64,000 bases of DNA. Source: Labrenzia sp. 011 (GTDB lineage: Bacteria > Pseudomonadota > Alphaproteobacteria > Rhizobiales > Stappiaceae). Shown piece by piece: positions 36,583 through 47,338 of this stretch (positions within the stretch are counted from its first letter, which is position 1; each line of letters starts with the position of its first letter). Under the pieces are notes generated by a model that ran no database searches, was not told the DNA's origin, and saw only the letters and a list, made by a program, of their open reading frames with translations. Location: the NCBI RefSeq assembly GCF_003075075.1, contig NZ_QCYM01000006.1:62001-126000 (forward strand), written 5' to 3'. The position numbers and the translations under genes were made by a program.

Positions 36583-36686
36583 GCCGGTTCGAATCGGAAC
36601 CGAATTGTCGGAAAAGGTGCGTGACGGCTTCCTGGGAGGCTGTGACGTTATAAGATATTGATATATAAGAAGAAAAAAGGTGCGGT

Positions 36687-37592
36687 ATGGCGGAAAAAGA
36701 GGTCAAGAACAAGCGTTTGGGCCGTGGACTTGCGGCCCTGATCGGAGATTCTGCTCCGGAAGCCGCGCCGCCGCCGGAAAAATTCATTCGTGATACGCGC
36801 AAGGTGCCGATCGAGCATATCGAACCGAATCCGCGTAACCCACGCAAGACCTTTACCGAGAAGGATCTTGCGGACCTTGCCGAATCCCTGAAGGCAAAGG
36901 GCATTGTCCAGCCGATCCTCGTGCGGCCGGCGGCAGGCAAGGCCGATCGCTTCGAGATTATCGCCGGGGAACGCCGCTGGCGGGCGGCGCAGCGTGCGGG
37001 CCTGCATGAGGCGCCGATCATCATCCGGGACGTCACCGACCAGGAAGCGCTTGAGCTTGCCATCATTGAAAACGTTCAGCGCGCCGACCTGAATCCGATC
37101 GAGGAAGCGATGGGCTACGAGCAGCTCACAGCCGATTTCAGCTACAGCCAGGGTGAGCTGGCAAAGGTGATCGGCAAGAGCCGCAGCCATGTCGCCAACA
37201 CGATGCGTCTGCTCAAGCTTCCGAATTCGGTGAAGGACTATCTGGCCGAAGGACTTCTGACCGCCGGGCATGCGCGGGCCCTGATCACCGTGGAAGACCC
37301 CGCGGCGCTGGCCGAGCTGATCGTCGAGAAGGGCCTGACGGTTCGCGACGCGGAAAAGATCTCCCAGGATCCGGATGCGCTTTCCAGGATGAAGGGCGAA
37401 AAAACTCCCGGCGAGAAGCCGCAAAAGGATGCCGATACCAAGGCGCTGGAAAAACGCCTCAGCGACACGCTGGGTCTCAAGGTGAGTGTGGGTCACAAGC
37501 CGGGCAAGGAAACCGGCGACCTCAAAATCAAGTACACCTCTCTCGAACAGCTCGATGAGCTGTGCCGCAAACTCGGCGTCGAAACCCGTTAG
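36687..37592 (+). CDS. parB: Chromosome partitioning protein ParB
   Basis: ParB is the CTPase clamp that loads at parS and slides along DNA, recruiting ParA and SMC. The 301 residues begin with a basic K-R-L-G-R-G-L-A-A-L-I-G helix that stimulates ParA. The CTP motif G-E-R-R-W-R-A is at 94-100, and the helix-turn-helix has G-K-S-R-S-H-V-A-N-T-M-R-L near 175. A Lys-rich linker (about 225-255) leads to the C-terminal dimer domain. AAAAAAGG lies before the ATG. Its six candidate sites lie 1.5-6 kb upstream. Confidence 0.97.
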   Translation: MAEKEVKNKRLGRGLAALIGDSAPEAAPPPEKFIRDTRKVPIEHIEPNPRNPRKTFTEKDLADLAESLKAKGIVQPILVRPAAGKADRFEIIAGERRWRAAQRAGLHEAPIIIRDVTDQEALELAIIENVQRADLNPIEEAMGYEQLTADFSYSQGELAKVIGKSRSHVANTMRLLKLPNSVKDYLAEGLLTAGHARALITVEDPAALAELIVEKGLTVRDAEKISQDPDALSRMKGEKTPGEKPQKDADTKALEKRLSDTLGLKVSVGHKPGKETGDLKIKYTSLEQLDELCRKLGVETR

Positions 37593-37815
37593 GGACCAGA
37601 CGCGCAAGGGTCTGCCATCGACCGCTTTTCCTGCATGTTTCTCAGGTGGGTCGGGGCAGGGTTTTGTTTCTTGCCGCCGAGCTGAATTGCGACCGGAAAC
37701 AGGGGTATCGGCCCGTCATCGTGTCGGGAAAACGATACCGCTGAGAGAGAGACCGGGTGAAGTCGCGACAGCACGATGGCTCGGGGTCAGCGCCGGAGCC
37801 GGTCCGCGTGTGCCG

Positions 37816-38856
37816 TTATCGCCGCTGGTTGCGGGCCCTTGCAGCCCGCCCCAGCGTCAGCAGGGCTTCGGACAGCACAGGGACGCCGAGAGGATCGTTC
37901 AGGCGCGAGATCCTTGTGGCTTCTCCCAGGATACCCATCGCGCGCTCCAGATCCTTCAGGGACCAGATTCTGAGCTGCTGCGCGAAACCTGCCTTGCGCG
38001 TGAAGAAGACCGGCGGGCGCTGCGAATCGATGACCTGCTGGGCATTTTTGCCCTGGTCGATATCGATTCGCATCCGGTGCAATTGCTGAAAATGTTTCAG
38101 CGCCTGATTGGCGATCACCGAAGCCTTGGAACCGGCCTCGGCCAGACGTTCAAGCCCGTGATCGAGCAGGCCGAGGTTGCCCGAGGCGGCGGCATCGATG
38201 AGTTCGGATGTTTCAAAGGCCGAGGCGTCGCCGATAATGGCTTCGATATCCTCGCTCTCGATGCGGCCCTTGCCGAGGGTATAGAGGCAGAGTTTCTTGA
38301 GCTCACCGCGGCTGGCCATACGGTCGCCGCCCAGCAGGCTGTGCAGTGCCGATCGCGCCTCGCGGGTAATCGTCAGACCGGCTTCCCGTGTCTCCTCGTC
38401 GATCAACTGGTCGATGCCACGATCGTTGTCCGCATAGCAGGGCAGTGCGATGGCCCGCTTGTGCGTTTCGATGAGTTTCCGCAGGCCGACACCCTTCTTG
38501 ATGTCGCCGGCCTCCAGAACGACGAGGGTCTGCCAGTCCTCGAGCTTGAGAACCGGGTCCACGGCCGGATTGAGGTTTTTCCCGCTGGCGTCCTTCACCC
38601 AGACGATCCGCCGTCCGCCGAAAAGCGGCACTGTCAGGACTTCGTCGATCAGTCGATTCGGATCCGAGCTGATGTCCGATGCGTCGATCTTGATGAGGTT
38701 GAAGGGGTCGTCATCGCCTTCGGTAGCCTTTTTCACCAGCCGGGCCGCGCGTTCGGAGACAAGCCCCGTGTCGGGACCGAAAATCAGCACGACACCGCCA
38801 CTTGCGGGCGGATTGGCAAGGTATCGGTCGATTTCCCCGGCTTTCAGGACGGTCAA
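37816..38856 (-). CDS. holA: DNA polymerase III subunit delta
   Basis: HolA (delta) opens the beta clamp within the clamp loader. The 346-residue protein has the three-domain delta layout, with V-L-I-F-G-P-D-T-G near residue 22 (a degenerate P-loop), a clamp-binding segment with V-P-L-F-G-G-R-R and the helical collar domain at the C-terminus. Start is TTG at 38856 with GAGGAG 10 bases upstream, giving M-T-V-L-K-A-G-E-I-D, the family N-terminus; 27 more in-frame codons extend up to another TTG. It is the last gene of leuS-lptE-holA. Confidence 0.92.
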   Translation of the reverse strand: MTVLKAGEIDRYLANPPASGGVVLIFGPDTGLVSERAARLVKKATEGDDDPFNLIKIDASDISSDPNRLIDEVLTVPLFGGRRIVWVKDASGKNLNPAVDPVLKLEDWQTLVVLEAGDIKKGVGLRKLIETHKRAIALPCYADNDRGIDQLIDEETREAGLTITREARSALHSLLGGDRMASRGELKKLCLYTLGKGRIESEDIEAIIGDASAFETSELIDAAASGNLGLLDHGLERLAEAGSKASVIANQALKHFQQLHRMRIDIDQGKNAQQVIDSQRPPVFFTRKAGFAQQLRIWSLKDLERAMGILGEATRISRLNDPLGVPVLSEALLTLGRAARARNQRR

Positions 38857-38973
38857 GACCGGTGGGCTCCTCAGTTGGCTGGTTTTCTCGACATCTCCGT
38901 GACCGGATGATCGCGGAGGATTGTTCGGCACTTCCAAACAGGCCGGTTCACGGGGCCCGGGTCGGCGTCCAAC

Positions 38974-39549
38974 CTAGGACCGGCTGGCGAAATAGCCGGC
39001 GATCCGGGCCGCGATATCATCGGCAACCGCCTTTGCGACCCGTTCCTGCGCATTCCGATAGGCCCGCTGGTTGGCGAAACGCTGATCGGAAAAATCATAG
39101 GATGCGGATTTGAAGGCGCGGCCCGTCATGAGCGTTTCGTCGGAGTTGATATCGCTGAGAACAAAGGTCGTGTTCATCGTGGTGGTGTAGGCGGAGGGAA
39201 CATCCGCGAACTGTTCGACACCGACTTCCGAATTTCCCACATCCATCAGGATCTTCAGGCGGTATCTCTTGGCCGGCGATCCCGCGCCGCGTTCAAACCG
39301 GTAGGTGAGTTCGTTGTAGAGGACGCGGGAGGCGTCCTCGTTGGCGAACTTGCTGTCGATGGAATCGAGATCGATCGCCGCCATCTCCGTGGTGACAGGC
39401 GAGGAGGTGGTGCCGAACTCACCCGTGCCGGAGCCGTAAAGGGGGCGTACCTGGCATGCACTCAAGGTCATGGCCAGTCCGAAGGCGGCGCAAAGGGCAA
39501 CGCGGCGGAGCAGGTTGCTGCTCTCGAAGATGTTGTCAGACAACGACAT
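38974..39549 (-). CDS. lptE: LPS-assembly lipoprotein LptE
   Basis: LptE plugs the LptD barrel in the outer membrane and helps to insert lipopolysaccharide. The 191-residue protein has a lipoprotein signal with lipobox L-S-A-C (Cys about 32) and the P-L-Y-G segment that follows in the family. The rest is an alpha/beta sandwich with no enzyme motif. It overlaps the 3' end of leuS by 14 bases and precedes holA, the order leuS-lptE-holA that is also in E. coli. Confidence 0.9.
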   Translation of the reverse strand: MSLSDNIFESSNLLRRVALCAAFGLAMTLSACQVRPLYGSGTGEFGTTSSPVTTEMAAIDLDSIDSKFANEDASRVLYNELTYRFERGAGSPAKRYRLKILMDVGNSEVGVEQFADVPSAYTTTMNTTFVLSDINSDETLMTGRAFKSASYDFSDQRFANQRAYRNAQERVAKAVADDIAARIAGYFASRS

Positions 39550-42157
39550 TCACGATCCTTTGCGGTACCACGATGAGCTTCTTCGGCGAATTTCCGGCCA
39601 GTGCCTTCTGGACGATATCAAGCGCCAAGGTAGCCGCTTCGACCTCCTCTTTGGAAGCCTCTTTTGCAATGGTCAGTTCGCCGCGCCGCTTTCCGTTGAT
39701 CTGGATCGGGTAGGTGACCGAATCCTCGACAAGAAGCGCCTCGTCCGCTTCCGGCCAGCCGGCTTCCGATATCAGGTTGTCGTGACCGAGGGCCGACCAG
39801 CATTCCTCCGCCAGATGCGGCATCATCGGTGCCATCATATGGACCAGAAAATCGGCTGCCTCACGGACCGCATATTCCATCGCGGTTTCGTCAATGCCGT
39901 CATGGAGAGCCTTGCCGATCGTGTTGACAAACTCGTAGAGCCTTGCCACCGCACGGTTGAACCCGAGGGACTCGAGATCGCCGGAAACCGCGGCCAGGGT
40001 CTTGTGGCTGGCGCGGCGCAGTTCCAGCGCCTTGCCGGCAACTTCAGGGGCCTTGCCACCGCGCGGTTCACTCTTTTCCGCTATGTCGCCGATCAGGCGC
40101 CAGACACGCTGCACGAAGCGCCAGGCACCCTGAACGCCGTCTTCCGTCCAGATGACATCGCGTTCCGGGGGACTGTCGGACAGCATGAACCAGCGGGCCG
40201 TATCGGCGCCGTAGGTGTCGATGATGTCGGTCGGGTCGACGGTGTTCTTTTTCGACTTCGACATCTTTTCGATCGAGCCGATGGCGACTTCATCGCCGCT
40301 TTCCAGCAGAACGGCCCGCCGTCCGCCGTCGGTATCCTCGATACGGATTTCGGCGGGGGAGACCCAGCGGCTGTTGGCGCCTTCTCCGAGACGATAGGTC
40401 TCGTGCGTGACCATGCCCTGGGTGAAAAGTCCCTTGAAAGGTTCCTTCAGGTCGAGCGCGCCGACCTTCTGCATCGCCCGGGTGAAAAAGCGGGAATAGA
40501 GCAGGTGCAGGATCGCGTGCTCGATGCCGCCGATATACTGGTCGACCGGCAGCCAGCCGTTGGCGGCCTCCGGGTCAGTCGGCTGGTCGCAGTCCGGGGC
40601 GGTGAAGCGGGCGAAATACCAGGAGGAATCCACGAAGGTATCCATGGTGTCGGTTTCGCGCTTCGCCGGCTTGCCGCATTTCGGGCAGGTGGTCTCTCGC
40701 CAGGTCGGATGGCGGTCGAGCGGATTGCCGGGCTTGTCGAAATTGATGTCTTCCGGCAGTTCGACCGGCAGGTTCTCGTCCTTTTCCGGAACAACCCCGC
40801 AATCGTCGCAGTGGATGATCGGGATCGGGCAGCCCCAGTAGCGCTGGCGCGAGATGCCCCAATCGCGCAGGCGGTAGTTCACCTGGCGTGCGGCCTGCGG
40901 GGCACCGTCCACCGTGACGGCCTCCAGCCTGGCGGCAATGGCTTCCTTGGCCTCGGGAATGGGCAGACCGTCCATGAAATCCGAATTGAAGATGGTGCCT
41001 TCATCGGTAAAGGCGTCGTCGCCGATCTCGAAAGTTGCCGGATCGGCCCCGTTCGGCAGGATGACCGGTTTGACCGGAAGGCCGTATTTGCGGGCAAAAT
41101 CGAGGTCGCGCTGATCATGGGCCGGACAGGCGAAGATCGCACCGGTGCCGTAGTCCATCAGGATGAAGTTGGCGACATAGACCGGCAGCTCGATGGAGCT
41201 GTCGAGGGGATGCTTGACGCGAAGCCCGGTATCGATACCCTTTTTCTCTGCCTTTTCAATAGCTTCTTCGGAGGTTCCGACCCGGCGGCATTCCTCGATG
41301 AAGGCCTTGAGCTCCGGATTGTCCTCCGCGAGGCTCACCGAGATGGGGTGATCGGGGGAAAGACCCATGAAAGATGCGCCGAACAGGGTGTCCGGGCGCG
41401 TTGTGAAGATCTCGAGGGTCTTGTCGCCGGTCGGCGCCGGACGGGTGAACTCGAAGCGGATGCGCAGGCCTTCGGAGCGGCCGATCCAGTTCTTCTGCAT
41501 CAGGCGGACCTTGTCCGGCCAGCGGTCCAGAGAGTCGATGGCTTCCAGAAGCTCTTCCGAATAATCGGAAATGCGGAAGAACCACTGGGTCAGTTCACGC
41601 TGCTCGACAAGCGCGCCGGAACGCCATCCGCGCCCGTCGATCACCTGTTCGTTGGCGAGCACGGTCATGTCGACCGGGTCCCAGTTAACCTTGGCGTTCT
41701 TGCGGTAGACGAGCCCGGCTTCGAGAAATTTCAGGAAGAGCCGCTGCTGCTGGGTGTAATATCCGACATCGCAGGTCGCGAATTCCCGGCTCCAGTCGAG
41801 GGACAGACCCATGATCTTGAGCTGGTCGCGCATGGCGGCGATGTTTTCGTAAGTCCAGTCCTTCGGGTGGACCTTGTTCTGCATCGCGGCGTTTTCCGCC
41901 GGCATGCCGAAGGCATCCCAGCCCATCGGATGAAGAACGTTGAATCCCCTGGCGCGCTTGTAGCGGGCGACGACGTCGCCCATGGCATAGTTGCGCACAT
42001 GGCCCATGTGAATACGGCCGGACGGATAGGGGAACATTTCCAGGACGTAATATTTTTCGCGCGGATCGTCATTGTGGGTGACGAAAACGTCCTTGTCGTT
42101 CCAGATCTTCTGCCAGCGCGCTTCCACTTCGCGCGCGTTATACCGTTCCGTTGCCAT
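39536..42157 (-). CDS. leuS: Leucyl-tRNA synthetase
   Basis: LeuS charges tRNA-Leu and edits misacylated products. The 873-residue class I enzyme has the HIGH-type motif P-S-G-R-I-H-M-G-H near residue 47, a large editing domain with T-R-P-D-T-L near 250, the zinc region C-P-K-C-G-K-P and K-M-S-K-S near 625. ATG 42157 gives M-A-T-E-R-Y-N; 23 in-frame upstream codons are leader. It is the first gene of the leuS-lptE-holA unit. Confidence 0.98.
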   Translation of the reverse strand: MATERYNAREVEARWQKIWNDKDVFVTHNDDPREKYYVLEMFPYPSGRIHMGHVRNYAMGDVVARYKRARGFNVLHPMGWDAFGMPAENAAMQNKVHPKDWTYENIAAMRDQLKIMGLSLDWSREFATCDVGYYTQQQRLFLKFLEAGLVYRKNAKVNWDPVDMTVLANEQVIDGRGWRSGALVEQRELTQWFFRISDYSEELLEAIDSLDRWPDKVRLMQKNWIGRSEGLRIRFEFTRPAPTGDKTLEIFTTRPDTLFGASFMGLSPDHPISVSLAEDNPELKAFIEECRRVGTSEEAIEKAEKKGIDTGLRVKHPLDSSIELPVYVANFILMDYGTGAIFACPAHDQRDLDFARKYGLPVKPVILPNGADPATFEIGDDAFTDEGTIFNSDFMDGLPIPEAKEAIAARLEAVTVDGAPQAARQVNYRLRDWGISRQRYWGCPIPIIHCDDCGVVPEKDENLPVELPEDINFDKPGNPLDRHPTWRETTCPKCGKPAKRETDTMDTFVDSSWYFARFTAPDCDQPTDPEAANGWLPVDQYIGGIEHAILHLLYSRFFTRAMQKVGALDLKEPFKGLFTQGMVTHETYRLGEGANSRWVSPAEIRIEDTDGGRRAVLLESGDEVAIGSIEKMSKSKKNTVDPTDIIDTYGADTARWFMLSDSPPERDVIWTEDGVQGAWRFVQRVWRLIGDIAEKSEPRGGKAPEVAGKALELRRASHKTLAAVSGDLESLGFNRAVARLYEFVNTIGKALHDGIDETAMEYAVREAADFLVHMMAPMMPHLAEECWSALGHDNLISEAGWPEADEALLVEDSVTYPIQINGKRRGELTIAKEASKEEVEAATLALDIVQKALAGNSPKKLIVVPQRIVNVVV

Positions 42158-42309
42158 CAAATGCGCCGTCTGTTCCTGCCGCCTGAACCGGCGGAATTCC
42201 TGAATGATTGACTGCCGGACTGTCACCAGAAATCGGGCCCGGGGTCAACATGTGAGAGGAGATTGATCTCGCTGTTGCCTGTTTATGTCGCAATGCCGCA
42301 TTCGTAAAG

Positions 42310-43050
42310 CTACCGGATGGCCGGTCGGGCGGAAGAAATGCGCGGCCGGTTCGCGAATGCATCCCAGATATTCTTCATTCGCAGCCCGTCCGGGTGGGTC
42401 CTGCTGAAAAGAACATAAAGCGGAAAGACGCGGATCGGTTCGGACATGGCGATGGATGCCGCCGCGTCCTCCAGGATGGAGCGGCTGTGGCGCTGGCCGA
42501 CACGGTCTATCTCGATATAAACGTCCGCCCGGCCGTGGGCGAGCATGTTCCATGCCCGCGCTTCCTCCGGGACCGCCTGAAAGACTACTCCGGTCTTTTC
42601 CAGCGGTGCCTGGTACCAGTATCCGGGAATGCCGACGACGGTCAGTCCTCGGGCCTTGATATCCTCGAAGCTCATGGCCTCCAGACCGTCCGGAAACCGG
42701 TCCCGGCGGTAGAAATAGACGTATCGGGCCAAGTCTATGGGCGTTTCCGGATAGAGGAAATCCTCCGCTCTTTCCTCTTCGAAGATCCAGGAAAAAGTCG
42801 CCGGCATGCTGCCGTGGCGGGTCATCTCGAAAGACCGGAGCCAGGGAAAGAACTCGAAGCGCACGTCATGTCCGGCTGCCTGGAAAGTCTCGCGAACCTT
42901 CTGCGCGTGCTGTCCGAAGCCGGGAGCCCCGGGGGACGTGAAGGGCGGCCAGTCACCGATCGCGAAGGTGAAGGTCTCCGACTTCGCAGCGACGCCCTGC
43001 AAAGCGAGCGCGAGGACAACGGCAAATGCGCGCAGTCCGAATGCGGTCAT
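42310..43050 (-). CDS. Extracellular solute-binding protein, family 3
   Basis: This 246-residue periplasmic protein has a Sec signal peptide (core F-A-V-V-L-A-L-A-L, cut about residue 22) and the SBP_bac_3 layout of polar amino acid binding proteins: F-A-I-G-D-W-P-P-F at the start, G-L-T-V-V-G-I-P near residue 135 and D-V-Y-I-E near 180. It stands alone with no ABC permease or ATPase nearby, so it may work with a distant transporter or act as a sensor-type orphan. It is divergent from yggS. The ligand is unknown. Confidence 0.85.
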   Translation of the reverse strand: MTAFGLRAFAVVLALALQGVAAKSETFTFAIGDWPPFTSPGAPGFGQHAQKVRETFQAAGHDVRFEFFPWLRSFEMTRHGSMPATFSWIFEEERAEDFLYPETPIDLARYVYFYRRDRFPDGLEAMSFEDIKARGLTVVGIPGYWYQAPLEKTGVVFQAVPEEARAWNMLAHGRADVYIEIDRVGQRHSRSILEDAAASIAMSEPIRVFPLYVLFSRTHPDGLRMKNIWDAFANRPRISSARPAIR

Positions 43051-43285
43051 TCGGGATGCAGGGAGTTGTAGTGGTTCATGCGGTGGATCGTGGGCAAAAC
43101 AAATGAACAAATGCGTAATATCAACGGCAGTTCCGGGGGGCTTTCCGGCAGGGAGACGGGGCGTCGAAGAAGGGTTTGAAGAGAATTTCATGAATCTGCT
43201 AAGAGGGACAGGGCCGGTTCCGGCCTCTCGTCCCGTCGCCGGCAAGGGGACCTGGATCACAATCGCCGTCCAACTGGAGCATTTC

Positions 43286-43948
43286 ATGGTGTCCGCAACC
43301 GATCGTCTGGAAGAGATAAAGGCCGATATCCGCAATGCCGAGACTGCCTGCGGCCGAGGGGAAGGGGCGGTCACCCTGATCGCGGTTTCGAAGACCTTTG
43401 ACGCGGAGGCGATCCTTCCGGTTCTTGAGGCCGGCCAGCGGGTGTTCGGTGAAAACCGGGTCCAGGAGGCGATGGGCAAATGGCCGGGGCTGCGCGCAGA
43501 GTATGACGGGGTCGAGCTGCACCTCATCGGCCCTCTGCAATCGAACAAGGCAAAGGAGGCGGTTGCGACCTTCGATGTGATTCACACGATCGATCGGCCG
43601 AAAATCGCCAGGGCGCTGAAAGCGGAAATGGACAGACAGGGACGGCAGCTTCCGTGTTTCATCCAGGTCAATACGGGCGAGGAGCCGCAAAAGGCGGGCA
43701 TTGCGCCGAAGGAGGTCGATGCCTTCGTGAAGGACTGCCGGGACGAAATCGGTCTGGATATCGTCGGTCTGATGTGCATTCCGCCGGTGGACGAGGCTCC
43801 GGGTGAACATTTCGCGCTTCTGGAAAAGATCGCCGGCCGCAACGGACTGAGCCAGCTCTCCATGGGCATGTCGTCCGACTACAGGGTGGCCATCGGCTTC
43901 GGCGCCACCTGCGTGCGGGTTGGCTCGGCGATCTTCGGTTCACGCTGA
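43286..43948 (+). CDS. YggS family pyridoxal phosphate homeostasis protein
   Basis: YggS/PLPBP proteins bind PLP without known enzymatic activity and keep vitamin B6 and amino acid pools balanced. The 220-residue barrel has the PLP-lysine in I-A-V-S-K-T near residue 36, F-G-E-N-R-V-Q-E and H-L-I-G-P-L-Q-S-N-K, and S-M-G-M-S-S-D near the end, all signatures. ATG 43286 has TGGAGC upstream. A long in-frame upstream extension is out-of-gene. Confidence 0.96.
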   Translation: MVSATDRLEEIKADIRNAETACGRGEGAVTLIAVSKTFDAEAILPVLEAGQRVFGENRVQEAMGKWPGLRAEYDGVELHLIGPLQSNKAKEAVATFDVIHTIDRPKIARALKAEMDRQGRQLPCFIQVNTGEEPQKAGIAPKEVDAFVKDCRDEIGLDIVGLMCIPPVDEAPGEHFALLEKIAGRNGLSQLSMGMSSDYRVAIGFGATCVRVGSAIFGSR

Positions 43949-44236
43949 GAGTCCTGCCGGTGTAAGGACAGACGCTCAGGCGCAGTCCAAAATCCGCCTG
44001 AAATCGTCAAAAATGACATTAATTTGACCAACCGATGGCTGAGCAGGATTGTCAGTCACAACAATGCCGCGAGTTTTCCCCGGAGCGGCCTTTTGGCCGT
44101 CGGGATCCCGAAGCACTGTCAGCCCGTTCCGGTTCAGCGGGTCGCAGGGGCTCGCCGGACGGACGGAACAACGGGCGCCGATCAACGCTCAATAGCGCGG
44201 AAAAGCCCGGGAAACCAAACCCTTGGAGGTTAAATC

Positions 44237-44467
44237 ATGTCCAAACGTCTTACAGCTGCTCTTCTTGTCGGTGCGTTCACGGTGTCCACCGCGGCGCTCG
44301 CCCAGGGCATGTCGTTTGATGCTGTCGACAGCAATCAGGACGGGTTCGTCACCTTCGAAGAAATCTCGGCTGCCGTGCCGAGCCTGTCCGAAGATGTCTT
44401 CAACGCCGCCGACATGAACCAGGACAGCCTCCTGGACCCGGACGAATTCGAAGCCGTCCAGCCGTAA
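44237..44467 (+). CDS. Small secreted EF-hand protein
   Basis: This 76-residue protein begins with a Sec signal peptide (L-L-V-G-A-F-T-V-S-T-A-A-L-A) likely cut after residue 22, then has two EF-hand loops: D-S-N-Q-D-G-F-V-T-F-E-E and D-M-N-Q-D-S-L-L-D-P-D-E. The first matches the 12-residue calcium loop fully; the second has Ser for the usual Gly at position 6. It would be a periplasmic or secreted calcium binder of about 54 residues. CTTGGAGG stands at good spacing before the ATG. The partner and role are unknown. It is convergent with trkH. Confidence 0.85.
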   Translation: MSKRLTAALLVGAFTVSTAALAQGMSFDAVDSNQDGFVTFEEISAAVPSLSEDVFNAADMNQDSLLDPDEFEAVQP

Positions 44468-44568
44468 TTTCTGTTTCGGGCAATCACCTCCTCTGCTGTG
44501 CGCACAGCCGGATTGCCTGACCGGGACCACCGCCGGACACACTGTCCGGCGGTGGTCTTCCGGTGCGG

Positions 44569-46008
44569 TCAGTCGAGCCAGAAATCGGGGGTCAGGAGCA
44601 GAAACGCCGCGATGATCTCAAGCCGTCCGATGATCATTTCCACGGCCAGGAACCATTTGGCCACGTCCGGCAGTGACTGAAAGGTTCCGGAGGGACCGAT
44701 GATGTTGCCGACGCCGGGACCGACATTCGCCAGTGCGGTGATCGAGGCGCTCAGGGCGGTCTCCAGATCGAGTTCCAGCATCATGTAGATGACGGAAAAT
44801 GCCGCGAATGTGCCTGTGTAGAGCACCGCGAAGACCAGAATTCCCTCAAGAACATTGCCGGACACGGCATGACCCTGATACCGCGGTTCGGCGACCCGGT
44901 GCGGGCGGACGAACCTGCGCAGGAGCGAGCGGATGTAGCTGAGGAGGATCGCCACGCGGAACATCTTGAAACCGCCGGCCGTGGAGCCGCTGCAGCCGCC
45001 GAAGAAGGTCAGCACGAAAAAGATCGCGATCACCGCCGGCCCGAACTGCAGGTAATCGTTGGCCGCATAGCCGGTGGTGGTGATGACGGACACGACATTG
45101 AAAACCGCCAGGGTGAACATGTGGAGCGGTGTGTCATGGACGATGAAGCGTTCGAAGTAAAAGACCCCCAGAGATGCGGCGGTCACGAAGAAAAACAGAA
45201 AGCCGATCTGGGCGTCCCGGTCGAACTGCCGGCGTTCCAGGCTTCTGATCAGATACAGGAACGGTACGCTCGACAGCAGCATGAACACGGTCGCGACCCA
45301 GTAGACGGCGATGCCGGGAAACTGGCCGAAGGACTGATCCGAGGTGGAAAAGCCGCCGGTGGACACCGTGGTCATGGCATGGATGACGGCATTGAAGAAA
45401 CTCATTCCGCAGAGCCGGTAGAGCAGCAGGCAGCTGAATGTCAGGGTGCCGTAAAGCAGTAGCAGCCGATAGACGAATGGCGCGATCTGGCCGTAGGGCT
45501 TGCTGGTCTTTTCAGAGGATTCCAGCGCAAACAGCTGGCTTCCGCCCACCCTCAGGCCCGGCAGCAGCCAGATTCCGAGGGCGATGACGCCAATTCCCCC
45601 GATCCATTGCAACAGGCCGCGCCACAGCAGGATGCCCGGCGGAAAACGGTCGAGGCCGGTCAGAACCGTGGAACCGGTCGTCGTCAGTCCGGAGACCGTT
45701 TCGAAAAAGGCATCCGTAAAGCTGATGCCCAGGCCGCTGAAATAGAAGGGGACGGCTCCGGCGAGGGAAAAAGCAAACCAGGCGGCGTTCACGAACAGGA
45801 TCGCTTCGCGAAAATGAATCGGTGGACGTTCTCCGCGAAAGGCCATTGTCGTCAGAACACCGGCGGTTCCCAGCACGAGGCCGGAGACGAGAAAGACCCG
45901 CCAATCGGGATTGGCCGCGAATGCGTCGGCAACCGCGGGAAGGATCATCAACAGGGAAATCAGGATGAGCAAACGGCCGATCGGCAGGGCAATGGCTCGA
46001 AAATTCAT
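44569..46008 (-). CDS. Trk-type potassium uptake protein TrkH
   Basis: This 479-residue membrane protein forms the potassium channel of the Trk system. It has four pore repeats: T-T-T-G-S near residue 90, S-T-G-G-F-S near 215, T-T-T-G-Y near 305 and N-V-G-P-G-V-G near 430. Each has the TGF-type filter glycine. No trkA (gating subunit) is adjacent, so it must be encoded elsewhere. It ends convergent with the EF-hand gene and starts divergent from the TRAP operon. Confidence 0.94.
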   Translation of the reverse strand: MNFRAIALPIGRLLILISLLMILPAVADAFAANPDWRVFLVSGLVLGTAGVLTTMAFRGERPPIHFREAILFVNAAWFAFSLAGAVPFYFSGLGISFTDAFFETVSGLTTTGSTVLTGLDRFPPGILLWRGLLQWIGGIGVIALGIWLLPGLRVGGSQLFALESSEKTSKPYGQIAPFVYRLLLLYGTLTFSCLLLYRLCGMSFFNAVIHAMTTVSTGGFSTSDQSFGQFPGIAVYWVATVFMLLSSVPFLYLIRSLERRQFDRDAQIGFLFFFVTAASLGVFYFERFIVHDTPLHMFTLAVFNVVSVITTTGYAANDYLQFGPAVIAIFFVLTFFGGCSGSTAGGFKMFRVAILLSYIRSLLRRFVRPHRVAEPRYQGHAVSGNVLEGILVFAVLYTGTFAAFSVIYMMLELDLETALSASITALANVGPGVGNIIGPSGTFQSLPDVAKWFLAVEMIIGRLEIIAAFLLLTPDFWLD

Positions 46009-46238
46009 TTACCGAGCATCCGGGATGGACGGCTGTCTGCAGGGCAGTCGTGCGGTTTCAGATGGGGTTTTATCTGCTTGTGCATCGCAAAATGCAAGGT
46101 TCCGGATAGCGTTGAGGGTGCAGACAGTCCCGCTTGCACGTTCTTTGAGGCGTATTGACCCAGAAATCGGCTTTTGCAAGAGTGGCTGCCGGAATCTTTC
46201 GTGACTGAAGCGAAAGGCTTTTTGGGAGGAATAATAAT

Positions 46239-47231
46239 ATGAAAGCATTTTCCTGGGCGCTTGGCGCCGCAGTGGCCCTCGGCCTGTCAGCCGGGTCGGC
46301 ACAGGCCGCCGACACGACCCTGCGCATTTCGCTGCAATTGCCGCTGACGAGCCACCTGGGTCAGAACCTTCAGCTCTTCAAGGAAGAGGTGGAAAAGACC
46401 TCGAATGGCGATATCGCCGTTGAAATCTACGATTCCGCGCAGCTCTTCAAGGACAAGGAAGTCCCGGCGGCCGTCGGCTCCGGGACCATCGAGATGGGTG
46501 TTGCTTCGCTGACGCGCTATGTCGGCGACGTGGCCGCGGTTGATATCTTCTACCAGCCGTTCCTCTTCGATACGGAAGAAAAGGTACGTGCGGCCGTGGC
46601 GCCGGGCTCGCCGGTACGCGGACCGCTCGATGAGGCGATCGCGGAAACCGGCTCCACTGTGTTGTGGTGGCAGGCCTATGGCGGGGCGATCATGATTTCC
46701 AACGGCGGCCCGGTCAAGACGCCGGCCGACATGAAGGGCAAGAAGGTCCGTGTCTTCGGCAAGACGCTTGGCGATTTCGTTACGGTTGCCGAGGGTGCAC
46801 CGACGCTGATTTCCGGTTCCGAACAATATCTGGCCTATCAGCGTGGTACGGTGGATATCGGCATGACGGGCGTTTCCGGTGTGAAATCCCGCAAGCTGTG
46901 GGAGGTGATGGACACGATCACCGTGACCAACAACGCCGATATCGAGTTCATCGTCGTGGTGAACACGGACTTCTGGAACGGACTGCCGGAAGAGCACAGG
47001 GAAATCATCCACGCCGCGGCGCTGAAAGCCGAGGCGGATGTGCGGGACCGGATGTCCAAGATCGAGGCCGCAGCCTATGCGGAAGCCGAGAAGAACGGCA
47101 TGACCATCTACACCCCGTCAGAGGATGAGATGAAAGCCTGGAAAGAAGTCAGCCAGCCGGTTTACGATGCCTATATCGAAAAATCCGGCCCCCTCGGCAA
47201 GAAGGTGATGGACGCGGCTCAGAAACTCTGA
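46239..47231 (+). CDS. TRAP transporter solute-binding protein, DctP family
   Basis: This 330-residue periplasmic protein has a cleaved signal peptide (L-S-A-G-S-A-Q-A-A). A DctP fold follows, with F-Y-Q-P-F-L-F-D and the ligand-Arg-type region G-K-K-V-R-V near residue 168. It binds an organic acid and delivers it to the DctQM membrane pair downstream. ATG 46239 has GGGAGGAA at good spacing, the strongest start nearby. A GGCGGC/GCCGCC stem lies between this gene and dctQ (47251-47278), which can give more binding protein than membrane subunits. Ligand unknown. Confidence 0.93.
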   Translation: MKAFSWALGAAVALGLSAGSAQAADTTLRISLQLPLTSHLGQNLQLFKEEVEKTSNGDIAVEIYDSAQLFKDKEVPAAVGSGTIEMGVASLTRYVGDVAAVDIFYQPFLFDTEEKVRAAVAPGSPVRGPLDEAIAETGSTVLWWQAYGGAIMISNGGPVKTPADMKGKKVRVFGKTLGDFVTVAEGAPTLISGSEQYLAYQRGTVDIGMTGVSGVKSRKLWEVMDTITVTNNADIEFIVVVNTDFWNGLPEEHREIIHAAALKAEADVRDRMSKIEAAAYAEAEKNGMTIYTPSEDEMKAWKEVSQPVYDAYIEKSGPLGKKVMDAAQKL

Positions 47232-47338
47232 CGCGAACTCGACATCTTTGGGCGGCGACCGGATGTTTCCCGGCCGCCGCCGGTATCCTTTCTTTCTGAA
47301 CCCTCCGGTGGCCGCAGGTCCCGGTGCCGGGAAATGTC

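Noticed and set aside
39470-42211. Very long open frame antisense to leuS (and similar frames over mnmG, maeB and accD)
   Set aside because: These are shadows expected in GC-rich DNA where the real strand has strong family hits.
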